From positions 248,001-312,000 of the forward strand of contig MU270035.1 of NCBI GenBank assembly GCA_021432635.1: a stretch of DNA of 64,000 nt, given 5' to 3'. Below the pieces are notes generated by a model. That model was not told the DNA's origin. It saw only the letters and a program-made list of their open reading frames with translations, and made no database searches. This DNA is from Thozetella sp. PMI_491 (Eukaryota > Ascomycota > Sordariomycetes > Chaetosphaeriales > Chaetosphaeriaceae). The number at the start of each line of letters is the position of its first letter. Within the stretch, counting starts at the first letter, position 1. Both the position numbers and the translations under genes were made by a program. Below, piece by piece: positions 46,138 through 58,407 of the stretch.

Positions 46138-47725
46138 TCACGGGAAGACGGAGAAGAGCTGCGACCCGTCGGTGGGACAATCGCCCGACACCAGCCTGCC
46201 GGCATCACCAGGCAGGATGCAGGTCTTGTTGTTCTCGCCCGAGGGGGCAAAGGCGAAGCTGAATTCGCCAATGAAGGGGAACAGCTGGTCTGCGTTGGTC
46301 TCTCCGGCTGCATGGGAGTTAGCGGGATGCAATTTATGTGCAGGGGCGATCGTCCAATGAGTACTTACATCCATCAGCACGGCCGCCGCAGGAGAACAGC
46401 GTGACTGTATCTCCAGCCTGGCGTCTGCCATCAAAGCTAATGCAGCCTTGAGTGAGCGAGCTGACAATGAGAGCATTGCCCGGCTTGTTGTTGTGCTTGC
46501 CGGACTCGACCACGTCCCACTTCTCATTGGGCGAGCCGGTGCAGTCTACAATGGAGACGGGGATCAGGTTCTCGCGGAAGTCACCGGCGGTGGGGTCGAT
46601 GAAGAGACATTGGCCGTTAGGCGCGCGGATCTCCACGTTGGTGAAGGTGCGCTTAGCCGTATTGTCGAATGCCTGCGCCTCGGCGACGGCAGTGGGATTC
46701 AGGGTGCCGCCAGCGCCGGACACAGGGACGGGGGTGGTGGGGTTGAAAGTTGGGATGGCACCGTTCGCGGCGGGCGCGCTGCTGGTGGTGACGACGGCAG
46801 CTCCTCCAGCTACTGGAGGGATAGTCTCTGCAGCCTCGCTAGAGGCGGCTGGGGGCTGGACCGTCACCGTCCTCCTCCGAGTCGTGCAGCTGGTGGTGCC
46901 CTTAGTGGCGGAGGAGGCAACAGCAGTGCTCTCGTTGGCCTTGCCGCCCCCGTTATTGGCCGGAGCAGTCTCCTTGGTACCGGTAGAGGTGGTCGTCGTG
47001 GCTGCGGCGGCGGCAGTAGAAGCAGCAGAAGAAGCCGCGGCTTTGGATGTAGCCCCGCCGGCAGCGTTGCCATTCGCCGGCGCCGCGCCCCCAAAGGTGA
47101 AGGATTGGTTGGGATCGGCCGTGTTGCAGTTGGCGATATCAATGACGTTTCCCTTGACAGTCAAGCAGGAACCTGCCTGGTTAAGGGGTTCGAGAGCCTG
47201 CGGGCCGGCGGCGCCGGTGAACTTGAAGAGTTGCGAAGTGGTAACGGCACCACCTCCGTCGGCACGACCACCGCACGAGAAGAGGTTAACCTGGTTGCCA
47301 GCTGCCCGGCGGGGGTCAAAGTTGCCACAGGCTTGGGTGAGGGTGCTGACAATCAGCGCCGCGCCGCTCTGGTCGTTGTGCTTCCCCTTGGTGATGACAT
47401 CCCATCCCTGTCCGTCGGTCGAGCCACATGCTGCGACCTGGATGGGCGTCAGGTTTTCTCGGAAGTCGCCGGACAGCTTGTCTACGAAGAGACACCTTCC
47501 GTCCGAAGTCTATGAGTGGTGGTTAGCCTGAGGCGCTGGAGACAGGGGAGCCTCGGAATTATGCACCTTGATCTGGACATCGGAGAAGGCACGGGTGGCG
47601 GTGGCATCCCGCTGCTGGGCCTCGGCGGTAGCAGCTTCATCGAGAGAAGTCACAGTCCGGGGCAAAACCGGGCTGGCTGCGGACAGGGCCGCACAGAGGA
47701 GAAGAGAAGAGAAGACGGAAGGCAT
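46138..47725 (-). CDS. Secreted protein with two R-type (beta-trefoil) lectin-like units
   Basis: A 489-aa predicted extracellular protein. Exons are 47725-47567, 47509-46369 and 46307-46138 (introns 57 and 61 nt). A signal peptide (MPSVFSSLLLCAALSAASP) is followed by AEAQQRDATATRAF. Unit 1 (about 50-200) has SDGRCLFVDKLSGDFRENL, GWDVITKGKHND, ALIVSTLTQAC and LFSCGGRADG. Unit 2 (about 325-489) repeats these as NGQCLFIDPTAGDFRENL, KWDVVESGKHNN, ALIVSSLTQGC and LFSCGGRADG. The Cys-L-(F/V)-(V/I)-D and Q/K-W patterns are those of CBM13/R-type lectin folds, suggesting carbohydrate binding. A long Ala/Ser/Thr-rich linker (about 210-320), likely O-glycosylated, joins the units. No enzymatic domain is present. 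Long open frames on the opposite strand are by-products of GC-rich codons. Confidence 0.85.
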
Positions 47726-50131
47726 ATTGTTGTTTGTGAGAAGCGAAGGAAGAGGCTCTACGTCGACGTGAGAAGAAGGATAGTACGGCAAGTGTGTGTA
47801 CAGGAAGGAATGGAAGCCCGCTCAACAGGGTAGAGGCAAAGCAGCAAGAAAGGACTGTGGGGGTGAAGAAAAAAAGAAGGAAAGAGTGAAGCTATTCACA
47901 ATATCATGGCACGAAGAGCCGTGAGAGGAGGCAAGAAGGGCAGGGCGGGGCGAGGAGCGGCGAGGCAGTGTACTTATCGATCGTGACCGTACTACCCTAC
48001 TACACGATGCCTTCACACTTGCCCTTTCGAGGCTTCGCGCGGGGGCTTGCCCCTTGTCGCATAGCCAAGCGCTTATTCCCAGAACGTGCCCTTGCAGTGG
48101 TCTGGAGAGGCGCAGAGGTCGCGGTGCCAAACAATCGGGCCTTGCTCTGCAGCTGAGTTTCAAGGGAGTCTGCACTAGCTGTTCTGGAGTGCGTCCTGGC
48201 CGTTTCGATCGCGGCGAGCTTCCATCTGGTTGGCCCAGGAGATGGCTTACAGGAGGCAAGCTTCAGGTCTCTGCCGCCCGTCCGCTGAGGCTGTAGACCA
48301 GCAGAAGCGGCCCAGGATCGCCGGGGGGGAGGGGCAGGGGCAGGGGGAGGGGGGTCTGTAAAGGTCGAAGCTGGGGCCCGAACCTGAGCTTAATTTTCTA
48401 CCTTCTTCGATTCTTTTGCAGGTATGCGTGCCCTGTCTTGGCCACACCTGGACCTAGGAAGAGGAGAAAAGAGCAGCAGCGACCAGGGGGGAGTGGCCTT
48501 AATCGCGTGTCAAAGCTGCACAGCGCAGACTAGAGCCAGTGCCAAAGGGGAAAAGAGCGTGTTTGGATTGAGATTGGTGCAAAGCAAGTCCCTGCATGCC
48601 ATCTGATGGAATCCCCTTGTTGAGCCTCTTGTGGCCCCTTTTGCGGTCGCTGGGGGTAACTCTGGGCGGGATCCTGAAACGGTGCCTGTGAGAGCTTGGC
48701 CCTGGCCCTTGTGCTTTGGTGCCTTTGGGACCCCGACTTGAGACGGCAGCCCCTGTGGCTGTTCGACCTGCGATCTGATTGACCCCTGTCGCGCATCATG
48801 AAAATCGCGGAAATCCCCCAAGGGGCCGGGCCTCGAGCGAGGGCCACCATCCCCGGCGGCAACTGTCAGGAGACAGCAAGAGACTTTGACAGCTTGCCTG
48901 GATGGCCGAGATGACCGAGGTGGCGCGCGACATCGGTACCCTGCCGAACGAGACGGGCCTGTCAGCGGTTTTGGTCATGGGAGGAGATCCGAATTGCCCG
49001 AATGTCGAGGTTGCCTGGCGAGCCTGGGCAGTGAAACAAGCTTAAATTGTTATGTCACGCTTTGGGGTTTCCACCTCCCCCTTCGCTCCCATCCATACCT
49101 ACCTGGTAGCACAAATTATCCAGGTAAAATACTAATTACTGCAGCAGGTGCAAGCTGCACCGCGAGGTACCGTACGCAAAGAATGTTCGGTAGGGGTGGA
49201 GTACGAGTTCAGCATTGCGGACAGGACTTTGAAAAAAAAATAAAAAAATCCAGGTTCGTCCAACTCGGTGCCAAGTGCCGCACGACATGCTGTACTGTAG
49301 CAGGGCGGGCGTTCCTGTAAAAGGTGCCTGTGCCCAGCCCACTTAGCCCAGTGTCTTCGGGAGTGAAGGAGAAGTGAGGGATATCCAGATCTCTAGTTTG
49401 CGCGATCCACCATTCCCATTTCTCGCGACATCGTTGCCGTCACAGAGCATATAACGTTGTGGAGGCATCTGCCGTGCGTGCCGGGCACATCGGCGCTACT
49501 ACTAGATGAGCGGCAGGTGTTTGACGAGAGTGTTACAGGAGATCCTTTACTAGGCACCTTGACTTGGCGAAGGGGCCTGTCGCATGTCCATACCTTGCTT
49601 GCTGCCGGTAGCTCTATACCTAATAATTTAAGCTCAGACTGACTGACTGCCCTCCCTCCGTCAAGGGCAGTCAGGGCTTCTGCGATTAGTGAGGGTGGGG
49701 TAGCAGCAACCGTCCTTACTTCCCCTAGCCCCTCTCCCCTGCATACTTTCCTCGGCTCAAAAGTCTGTGCCAAATCTTCAGCCAACCCACGGTAGATAAG
49801 GTATCTATCTCAATGGCAGCCCATACGTTGGCCATGCAGTTCGTAGGGGCACAAGCGTTTCGGGGACAGTGCCGGTTGGTGATCTGCTTGGGGGCATTGA
49901 CAAGCTCGCGATTGCACCAGGGTAGGCGCCATAGAATCGTCAAGCCAAGACGAGGTGGAGAATGCACCTCACTTTGCCATACAACCCACGTGGGGTTCGG
50001 TGTCCGATTCGATACGCCCCCATGATGCGCCTCGGCCCGCCAAGGCATGGCAGCAACGTCATTACCTACAGCCCATCCCCGGATCGACTGCATCGAGAAC
50101 GGAGAGAAAGGATATACTGGCCCAGGCCGCG
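47726..50131. other. intergenic between lectin-like and DUF3632-like genes
   Basis: About 2.4 kb with two divergent promoters and no supported gene. It contains a conspicuous G-rich tract at 48322-48354 and an A-rich run near 49231-49248. Frames on either strand look like by-products. Confidence 0.5.
48322..48354 (+). repeat. G-rich tract with G-quadruplex potential
   Basis: Five runs of four or more G are separated by one or two bases within 33 bases. It lies about 600 bases upstream of the lectin-like gene. It satisfies the usual G3+N1-7 quadruplex pattern on the plus strand. Confidence 0.55.
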
Positions 50132-50998
50132 ATGCAACGATCCTTAACGATGGAGTCCACTCTCGTTGCTGCCATCCCGCGCGACCCCGCCGCCAACGTC
50201 GACGGCACGGTAGAGAAGTTGATCGAGCTGACGACAACGGCTGCGAGACGGGCACGGGCCGACGACCCCCGCGCCTTGGGGGACCACATATGGCAAGTAT
50301 GGACTTCGGTGCTCGACACCGCTGGCCGCACCCCGCCGGCGCAGCAGAAGACGCTCGTGCGCTTCGTCTTGGAACTGCGCCAAAAGCCCTTGGCGGATCC
50401 GGACTCCGGAGAACCGCTGAAGCACCAGGACGGCTCCATCTGGGCGGACCTACCTACCCTAGGCTGGGTTGCCCGCGATGTTTGGAATTTCGGTAAGTCT
50501 CGCGTCTTAGAGATCTTACCGCCATGCCATCGCTGACCCCCCACGGCAGACGTGCTGGATCTTCGAGCCTCGCAAGAGGACTTAGAGCGCTGGGAGAACC
50601 AGTCTGCCTTCCTCGCCCAGCTCACAGGACTTGTTGAGGCGGGCCAGGATAGCCGCGCCGACTTCTCGCTGTTTGCTCTCTGGGCATTCCGGACGGCCTT
50701 CGAGACCGCGACGGACCGGCCTTCAGTGGCAGCCGTCCGACTCGCGAGCCAGTGGCTCATCTATGCAGGAGACAAGTTGTTCCAGAACGCCAAACAAGAA
50801 AAGAGCTTTCCTCAACGGTCGGGAGCAGAAGGCGACCGGCTTGGCGCGAAGGGATGGACCGGTTTCAACCTGGAGCGATGGACTGTCTGGAAGGACGGCC
50901 TCGATGCCGCCCGCGCGGACCTAGCGGATGAGGGAAGCCGCTCGCTGCTCACGGAAGCCGGTGCCGCCATGGAAAAAGCAATGGCAGCTTCCGCTTGA
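50132..50998 (+). CDS. DUF3632-like fungal protein of unknown function
   Basis: A 269-aa protein from exons 50132-50492 and 50550-50998 (57-nt intron; the splice restores VWNF-DVLDLRAS). Another ATG at 50150 (MESTLVAAIP) is an equally good start. The all-helical pattern with HIWQVWTSVLDTAGRTPP, LVRFVLELRQKPL, LPTLGWVARDVWNF and KGWTGFNLERWTVWKDGL resembles the fungal DUF3632 family, which often occurs as expanded, poorly characterised paralogues. This assignment is from memory of the pattern. No signal peptide or membrane segment is seen, so it is probably cytosolic. It is convergent with the SDR gene downstream. Confidence 0.78.
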
Positions 50999-51255
50999 TC
51001 AGACTCCAATGCTATCTGAGTTGGGAGTATGTGATATCCTCTAGATAGTCGATGTCTCTACATAACAGACCGAGTCAGATCTACCAGTCTTGAATCGTAC
51101 TCGAAACTCTCACAGACTACACACGGTCAGTGGCCAGGCCTTCTAGTGTCGACTATCAAAAGAAATTGCCCCAAGCCAAAATGAGGCGATGATCTCACAA
51201 GGGACGTTAATTGTGACAATACTTGTGTATTACTTTGGCTCTAGACAGCGAATGG

Positions 51256-52347
51256 CTACCTGAGCGCAAGCATATCGACTGTGAGCTCCCACGTCCTGTT
51301 CTCCTTTTCCAAGTCGTAGGCATAGTCCTTCACACCAATGACGCCCGGAATCAGCGGCTGCGAGGTAGCTAATCTACAGTTCTCCAGATACACGCCCCCT
51401 CGGCTCTCCCATTCCCACCCTACAGCCGCGAGCACTGTGGTCGCAGCGCCCTGCTCAGGGCTTTTCATGAAGTTGTAGATCGAGGGATCTGTCTGCCAGC
51501 CCCTCCGGACCTCTTCCGGGATATGCTTTTGCAAGTTCGTAGAAATGCCACCCGGCATGAGGCTCAAGGCGTGCAGTCCCATTGGCCCATATTTCCGGTC
51601 GACGTAGTTTGACATGTAGATCTGGGCCAGCTTGCTCTGTCCGTAGGCTTTGGCAGGGTTGTATGCACCCGGCAGCGCGAGATTGAAGTCGGCGAAGTTG
51701 ATCTCGGATGCGTGGTGCCCCGCGCTTGCGACATTGATCAGGCGCGAGTGGAACTCGGGTGTGGACGCCTGCAGCATGGCGTTTTGCAGCAGGTGGAAGA
51801 GCAGGAAATGCCCCAGATAGTTGGTCGCCAGCTGCATCTCGAACCCATCATCCGTCTCTTCCCGCGTGGGGTTGTTCATGATGCCCGCGTTGCAGATCAG
51901 CACGTTCAGCGTGGGGGACTGCGCAAGAAAGGCATATGCCGCGGCACGCACGGAAGCGAGCGAGCTTGTATCCAGTAGCAGGAGCTCAACGCGGCCGGGT
52001 TCAAGGAAAGACTCGCACGCCGCCGTGCCTCGCTCGAGGGAGCGCACGGCCAGGAAGACGCGCGCCCCGGTGGCGGCGATGGCGCGCGCGGTCTCGATAC
52101 CAATTCCAGAGGAGCAGCCAGTGATGAGGAACACCTACGCATAGAGGGTTAGGGCAGGGTTCCAGGAACTGCGCGAAGCCGGCTGATGCGGCGAGCAGAG
52201 GACAAAGAATCAAAGAGGGCTCCAGAGCCAGATTACCTTGTTCGTCATCCGTCCAACCAGACCTTCGTCCTGGACAATCTGCATGGCGGTGGGGCGGGCA
52301 TCGCCTGGCCCTCCTGTCTGCAAGTGTGCCTGGAGGTAGCGGGCCAT
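51256..52347 (-). CDS. Short-chain dehydrogenase/reductase (retinol-dehydrogenase/WWOX-like)
   Basis: A 329-aa NAD(P)-dependent oxidoreductase. Exon 1 is 52347-52237 and exon 2 is 52134-51256, separated by a 102-nt intron; the splice gives GRMTNK-VFLITGCSSGIG. The cofactor motif TGCSSGIG (about 42-49), the structural NAG (in LICNAGIMNN), the active-site Ser in INVASAGHH and the Tyr/Lys pair in YGQSK are all present, so it should be active. The 37-residue N-terminal lead (MARYLQAHLQTGG...) is usual for fungal members of this SDR group. The substrate is unknown. A GGGGATAAATA sequence on the minus strand about 165 bases upstream may be its TATA element. There is no neighbouring biosynthetic core enzyme to suggest a cluster. 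Confidence 0.92.
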
Positions 52348-53130
52348 GGCTGGTTTGGACCCGCGGGTTCTCCAGAAGGCACGGCAAACAGTGCCAGGCT
52401 TTCGGCTTTACGACGTCTTGGGAACTGCTAGGGCAGCTAGATCGCAATTCCACGATTACGGAGTAAATTTGGGCTCATGGTTGAAAGCGGCACTTGGATT
52501 AGGAGCTAGTATTTATCCCCGACCGAAAAATCGGCGCAGGCCATTGCCCGAAGGTCCAACTCGGCCTGGGGTTGCGCCGTACCCGCCGTGACGTCGAGAT
52601 GTATACCTAGTTTGTAGTCTAATGATTAGTTTTGGCTACCGACCGGGTGGGGGGGGGGGGAGGGAGATAGGCGCGTGTCCGGTGGCTAAGCGCGGATTCC
52701 TATGGCAATGCGAGTCCCGGCAGACAGGCCTCGGAGGTTCCTAGTCGGCTCTAGCGCAATGCACAGTCCCTAACTTACCTAGAAGCCTGGCTCTCGCTCC
52801 AGGGCATCGCCTGCTCCTGACCAGGCTGGCGGCGCCGTCTCGTTCCCTGCTCACTCCACACGATAGGCATCCCCCATTCCACGATCCGCGTAATAAACGC
52901 AGCACCCACTGAGTTCCCTGGATGACACATCCAATTTCGCGGACTATCTATGTACCTATGTAGGTATCTAGTGGTCACCCCGGAGCCGCCTAAGTCTAGA
53001 CAGCTAAGGAAGCGCCGCTTGCTGTGCCTCCCCTGCTTACGCCGAGCGGCACAGATTGCGCAGGGACAACTCCTCCGGGGAGGGAATGTGCAGTGCCTAT
53101 TATTACTCTCCGCGGATAATCCCCCTAATA
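52348..53130. other. intergenic upstream of SDR gene
   Basis: Contains the SDR promoter and the 3' end of the DUF1868-like gene. A run of 12 G followed by AGGGAG occurs at 52649-52665. No gene is supported. Confidence 0.5.
52507..52515 (-). promoter_or_regulatory. possible TATA element of SDR gene
   Basis: The minus strand reads GGGATAAATAC about 165 bases before the SDR start codon. The distance fits a core promoter, but the match is partial. Confidence 0.3.
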
Positions 53131-54033
53131 TCACGAAGTCTCGCTCAGCGGATTTGGATCCCCCAGGTAGAACAGCCGCTCGAAGGCAAACATGTTTTGA
53201 AACCGGCAATACTCGGGCGCGCCCAGCTCAAACTCCCTTGGCATGCTCTCGAAGTGGTCCATCAGGAGCGCCGTCAGCTCCGCCCTCTGCTCGTCGTCCA
53301 GGTGCCGCAGTAAGTAGGCCATGCTCAAGTGCAGGCCGTACTTGGCGTGCTGCGGGTGGCGGATGTGCAGAAGCTCCGCCAGCCGATCCCGCATCGCCCG
53401 GAATCCTCTGTCCTCCTCCGTCGTGCGGAACTCCAGATGCACACCGATTCCCGTCTTGAGCGGGTCGAAGCCCGTGGCGGTCATCCGGAATGGGGGTTTG
53501 CACTGCAGATCAAAGGTCTGGAGCTTCCTGCTAAAGTGCTCCGTGCATTCCTGGAGCGAGGCGCCGGGTGCGAGATCGTCCGGCCAGAAGCCAGGCTTAC
53601 GTACTTGGTCGCACACACCTTCGAACACCGTCATGTGCCAGCTGGACGGTGGGAGCAGGGTGTACAGCGACGAGAGGTGACTGTCTCGCAGTTTGTCGTA
53701 TAGCACTAGCAGGGAAGCATAGAGCTCGCTGTCCAGCGAGAGGTGCGATAAGATGGTGTTTCCAGGAAACGACTGCACATTGCCATCTAGATCGAACTTG
53801 GACGGCACTCCATTTGGGTATTCACGCTTAGGCTTGAGAGCCTGAGTCGGGCTGGACATTGGTGTTATCGGCGTAAGCTCGATTAGAAGACTTGGTCTAG
53901 CCAGTCGAGCCTGTGCCTCGGGGCGTGGAATCGAGAACACTGCAGGGCAGGCCTCCAGATATGTATTTCCGAAGAAGGCCCCTGGTGTGCAAGCCGAGAA
54001 GCCCAGCTCGCTGGCGCCCAGGAAGCCCGGCAT
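53131..54033 (-). CDS. DUF1868 / 2H-phosphoesterase-like protein
   Basis: A 300-aa intronless protein. The core begins at YPNGVPSKFDLDGNVQSFPG (about 71-90), typical of the DUF1868 group, and carries the two short His motifs of the 2H phosphoesterase superfamily: SSWHMTVFEGV (about 130-140) and YGLHLSMAYL (about 235-245). Such enzymes act on cyclic or 2'-phosphorylated nucleotides or related esters; the substrate here is unknown. Two starts are possible: the first ATG at 54033 gives an extra 58 residues (MPGFLGASELGF...) that look weakly amphipathic, while MSSPTQALKPKREYP at 53859 matches the family length better. I list the longer frame because it is open and starts with ATG. Confidence 0.82.
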   Translation of the reverse strand: MPGFLGASELGFSACTPGAFFGNTYLEACPAVFSIPRPEAQARLARPSLLIELTPITPMSSPTQALKPKREYPNGVPSKFDLDGNVQSFPGNTILSHLSLDSELYASLLVLYDKLRDSHLSSLYTLLPPSSWHMTVFEGVCDQVRKPGFWPDDLAPGASLQECTEHFSRKLQTFDLQCKPPFRMTATGFDPLKTGIGVHLEFRTTEEDRGFRAMRDRLAELLHIRHPQHAKYGLHLSMAYLLRHLDDEQRAELTALLMDHFESMPREFELGAPEYCRFQNMFAFERLFYLGDPNPLSETS

Positions 54034-57000
54034 GGCAGCGAAGGAAAGCGAAGGAACGCCAGGGCGAGCGATGAGGGGAGGTGTGTTTCAAGCTGTGGTC
54101 ATTGGTCGAATTTATGGATAGGGTGGGACCTGTGAGCCTCAAGTATGCCTGCCGGACGCTATTTACCAGTGCAGATTCGGGATGCCGGATTGGGATGAGG
54201 CTCTCCCATAGCAAGCTGCTGACTGGCTGTCTGGGCACCGCCTCCGCCTTCCGATATGCCTCGTAACCCCTCCTGGCATAAGGGGGATTGGTCATTTGGG
54301 TCGGGTAGAAGTGGTTAGATCGACAGCATAATCAGGCTCCGCAACGTCTCTCCCAAACGTGGCAGTCTAAGAAGCCATCCAGCAAGGCATCCCACGGTGT
54401 GGGGAAGGGTTCTAATGACCGGTGACGCAGGATAACCTCGGTTGAAGCAGGTTCGCTGGAGATTCGCTTGCACGGGAACATTAAGTCGTCGGCGAGACCC
54501 CGTGCTGTCACCCGTGCACCAATCTGCAGGAAGCTACCCAATGGCCGTCGCCATCGGTGAGAGGAGATGCATGCAAGTCAAGCGATCGCTGAGGGGTCCA
54601 GCAGGACTGCCTCCTCATTTCCCTGCTCACGCGTCCTCATAATTATTGAAAACTCCAGTGAAAAAAGAGACACGATGGTTAAGTATGCTCGTCCTGCGCG
54701 CAAGAGCGAGGCAGATAAGTCTGTCCGAGAGATTATAGAAAAATGAAGGTTCTACGCGGCGGGATGGGCGGCACCACCTGCCACACCTGCCAAGAATGCC
54801 TACCAAAAAAATGACAAAACCAGCCCCGGCTACCTGGTTGGGAAGCAGGCTCTCTAGGCATGCCGATCACAATCTGCACTACTGGGCTGCAGCCGACACG
54901 CCCGAGGACCAGGTGTGCCTAGGTAAGTACCCAGGTAGCTTAGTGTTGCTTCCACAGCCAAGGACGAAAAAAAGTTCGCGGCCCCACGGGCGCTCTCTCC
55001 CGCAGAAAAAAAATCCAAAGCCTGCCAGTTCTCTTGAAACCTTCTCGCGCATACGGGGCGTCCTCTTCAGGCTCCACCTCACGGCTAGGTGCCTATAGTA
55101 GGAGGGGTTGTGGGTCGTGAAATAAGGGGCATAAACAAACGATGCTGCCTTTCGCTCTTGTATTTAAACGACAGAGAAAGAATTGGTGAGGTTATAAGAG
55201 TACTCTACAATTGATCGTTTGATTGAACCAGTTTGAGGGTTTGCAGCGGACCTGCTTGGCTGCGAGGAGGATCTTCATGGACGAAGCCGGGGAGCTGTGT
55301 CAATGAGAAAAATGCAGAATGAAAAGCTCTCTAGAGTCAGGTTATAGGTACGGCAAGAGCGGAGGCCTCAGGATGCGTCACCGGTGTGGAATAGATTCGC
55401 TAGGGAGCTCTTAGGTACCTAGCTATACAGCGCAAAGCATCCACTGCGGACTTGGACATTTGCTCCGGTCAACTTGCCCTAAATTTCCTGTCATCCGCCA
55501 AAAATTGTTCTGCGTCTAGGGCGTGCCAAGATCCTCGAGAGCAATAGCCCCCTCCGCTGCCCTCCCGGCCCTTTCAATTACGCTCAGTATCCTAGAAGCC
55601 CTCTCGGCTGTGGTTTCCACGTAGCATCCTCTAGCTTGCTGGTTCGCCAGCGATAGCGAAGTTGTATCATACAGGAACGCTGCGAGCATGGAATTGGAGC
55701 TTTCATTGCTGATCATTTAGTAACGCGGCGCACGCCGTTCGCGTCGGAAAACCTACTGTGCCGCGATTGGGTCTGGATCCATCTTGGCTGATGTATGCCG
55801 ATTTTTCGTTTGTTACGCGCTTCTGAAGGCTTGCTTATAGTAGGGGCAATGGACGGGAACGACTGGCTACCCTGCTTGGGCGATGATGTTCTTGAAATGA
55901 GGTGGTGTGTTGACATCGTGGGAGAAGAGCCCTTATCGAAGGAACCATCTCTGTGCTGGGATCGGGCCCCTTTTCTTTCATTTGAACGCCTAAGCCTCGC
56001 TTTTTTAAGCCCGCAGCGTGTCGAGACATGGCAAGTTATCATTTGCGTGCTACTCGCTGACAGAGAGCCAGTCTGCTCAATTCATCATCACAAGCCAATC
56101 AGGCGGGCGCCAGTGATACTTACTGTGATGGGTTTTTGATAGGCGCGGATCCCCGAGGGACTGAGGCCCAGGCAGTCGAGACTTGACTGTCGCCAGAAGA
56201 TCACCCCGACAATCTCCATACTTGCGAATCCATGCCCGAGCATATATTGGCGATGATTACGCGGGAAGAGGGGTGGACGGCCGACGCGTGTCACGGGAAA
56301 GTGCCCGGCACGTGCGCTTTAGCAAGGGAAAATCTAGAAGGATCTCGGGTGCCGCCGGCCCAGGTTCCCAGCCGGGGCTTAAGAAATACTTTTCTCGGAA
56401 TGCCGTCTTGTAGACTCTGCTGGTATGTAGGGCCGTAGCTGTCGGGGCAGCGCAGATCCAGGAGGGCGCCCCAGGGTACTCCCCTTACCAAATTCACAGC
56501 ATTGGGCCCACGGCGGTAGGCGGTGCGTGCTTCTCAGTATCAAAGTGAGAGCCCAGGGTCCATGTACCGGGTTTTCTGATGGCAGTTTTAGCCAATGAAT
56601 GCACCAAGCGGTACACCATTGTGTGGATATTGGTTGTCCCAACGTCGCCTGATAGCGATTGCTCTATCTAGAAGGCCCCCAGCGCGTGAAGCTGGTCAAA
56701 AAACCCGCTGCAGCTTTCGGCCGTCCTGGGTTGCCTAACCTGCCCCTCCCAGTTTCTCCCCCCTCCTGCCGTTGTAGCCCCCTCTTTGCCTTCCATGTCG
56801 CTTGTTTTAATGGCCCATGTAGAAAAACTGTCGGATTGTCCTGCTGGGAGCCGACAACAGGTACTGTCCTTGCTCATCGCTTGCTACCGACTTGGACCCG
56901 TTAGGCCAGGTAGACTTCCTTCAACAAGTGGCACAGACATGCTCCCGACTGTCCCGAGTCTGCCGACACCACAGCCCTCCACATGAAAATTTACGGCATT

Positions 57001-57648
57001 AGAGATCTTGAACCCCCCTAAGCGTAAGAAGGAACGGGGCTGAGACTCTGCAAGTTGTGTGGCGTATCGGCGCCTTTGTTTAGATAGCTGAAGAAAAGAC
57101 AGGCCGAAATGTGACTTCATTGATTACATATGCCGCAAGCAAGCACAGGAGAGGCACAAATTTATAGTCCCTTTGACCTTTGACGAACACTACATCCTAC
57201 TGCTTGCTACTCCCGCGGATAGCCGAGCCTGTCGTTTCGGTGACCTGATCAAAAGCAGCGCCAACGACTTCAAACATCGGGACGCGAAGAGAGCAGGGCC
57301 AAAATGTTGATAATATGCGTCACACCCTCTCTCCTGCAAAGAACCTGGCGTCGAACCTGCAGCAGCTGCACGCAACATAACGCCCAGACTACGTGATCCG
57401 GTTGGCGCGGCGTCAGTCATCGCCGCAGGTACAGCGGAGATAATTAGAGAGCCAACACCGCAGAAAGGTGGCTTCAAGTACGGAATAAACGCCATAAACG
57501 TGGCTGAACCGCAATCCTGGATCCTTCTCACACGAAACACAACGGCGCATATCCGAGAAATTTGCGACTAAGCGGAAGTTATGAGCACTCCAGAGTGCCG
57601 CAGGGCTCTCCAGTATATATTTGTTCCTCCTAGACTGCAACACCAACA

Positions 57649-57987
57649 CTATCTGATGTAAGAAATATATAAGCCTAAGATATACCAGTTGTAGGGGGTG
57701 ACTATGTGACCTCCCGGGACGGTAAGTGATACGCCTAGCTCCCTTGCTAACAATATTGCGTTGAGTAAAACTACCGTCAGCTCTGTCCTGTAAACGCGAA
57801 GCGGCACGTCCAGAAGGCCTTCAAAAGGGTCGGAATCGGTCGCTACGAGGCTGGGCTGCGCATGAAACTCGGTGTAGGTGTTGGTGGCTGGAATCCAGAC
57901 TGTCGGGCCTACGTCGCCAATCAACCAACAGCCTGAAGCGCTGACAACTCTTAGTCCGGGTTGGCGGCGAATTCTCTGTATTTTCGC
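57649..57987 (-). pseudogene. coding-like fragment, possible exon relic
   Basis: This minus-strand frame is open for 112 codons after a good acceptor (TTGACTGCAG before 57987). Its translation (AKIQRIRRQPGLRVVSAS, then GDVGPTVWIPATNTYTEF, ELTVVLLNAILLARELGVSL) looks like real protein. No start codon, partner exon or family could be found, so it may be a decayed gene or chance. Confidence 0.22.
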
Positions 57988-58407
57988 CTGCAGTCAAGAA
58001 CGAGACCGGCTGCTAGCGTCCTTTCAATGTATGGTACCTAGATAATGTTCCTGGAACAGGGGCGCGGGCGAAGGGAAGTGTCGCGTCGCTGGGTTGGTGG
58101 AGGGCACGCCTTCTTCTCTTAGACTCTGTCAGACGGGCGAATCTTGTGGCACCGTAGCAGCTCTTATAAAAACAAGCAAGGCGTTCCCAACGCTAGTGCC
58201 CCAGTGCTGCTTTCAAAGGCGCCTCGTCGCATTCAAAACAGCCCCCCTCCCTCCTCCCCGCCGTCTCAAGCTGCAACTAGCAGCTAAAGAGCCTCGACGC
58301 CGGGACTCTGCTTGTCACAACAGCCGATATTTTGCTTTTCCTATAAATCAAGGCTATTCATATCATTCGCACACGCATCGAATATCACAAGGAAGAAAGC
58401 CGTCAAT

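Noticed and set aside
46448-47531. Two plus-strand frames of 355 and 359 codons
   Set aside because: Both are antisense to the lectin-like gene, whose signal peptide, duplicated domains and splice sites are clear; the plus-strand translations are Gly/Arg- or Ala/Val/Pro-rich by-products.
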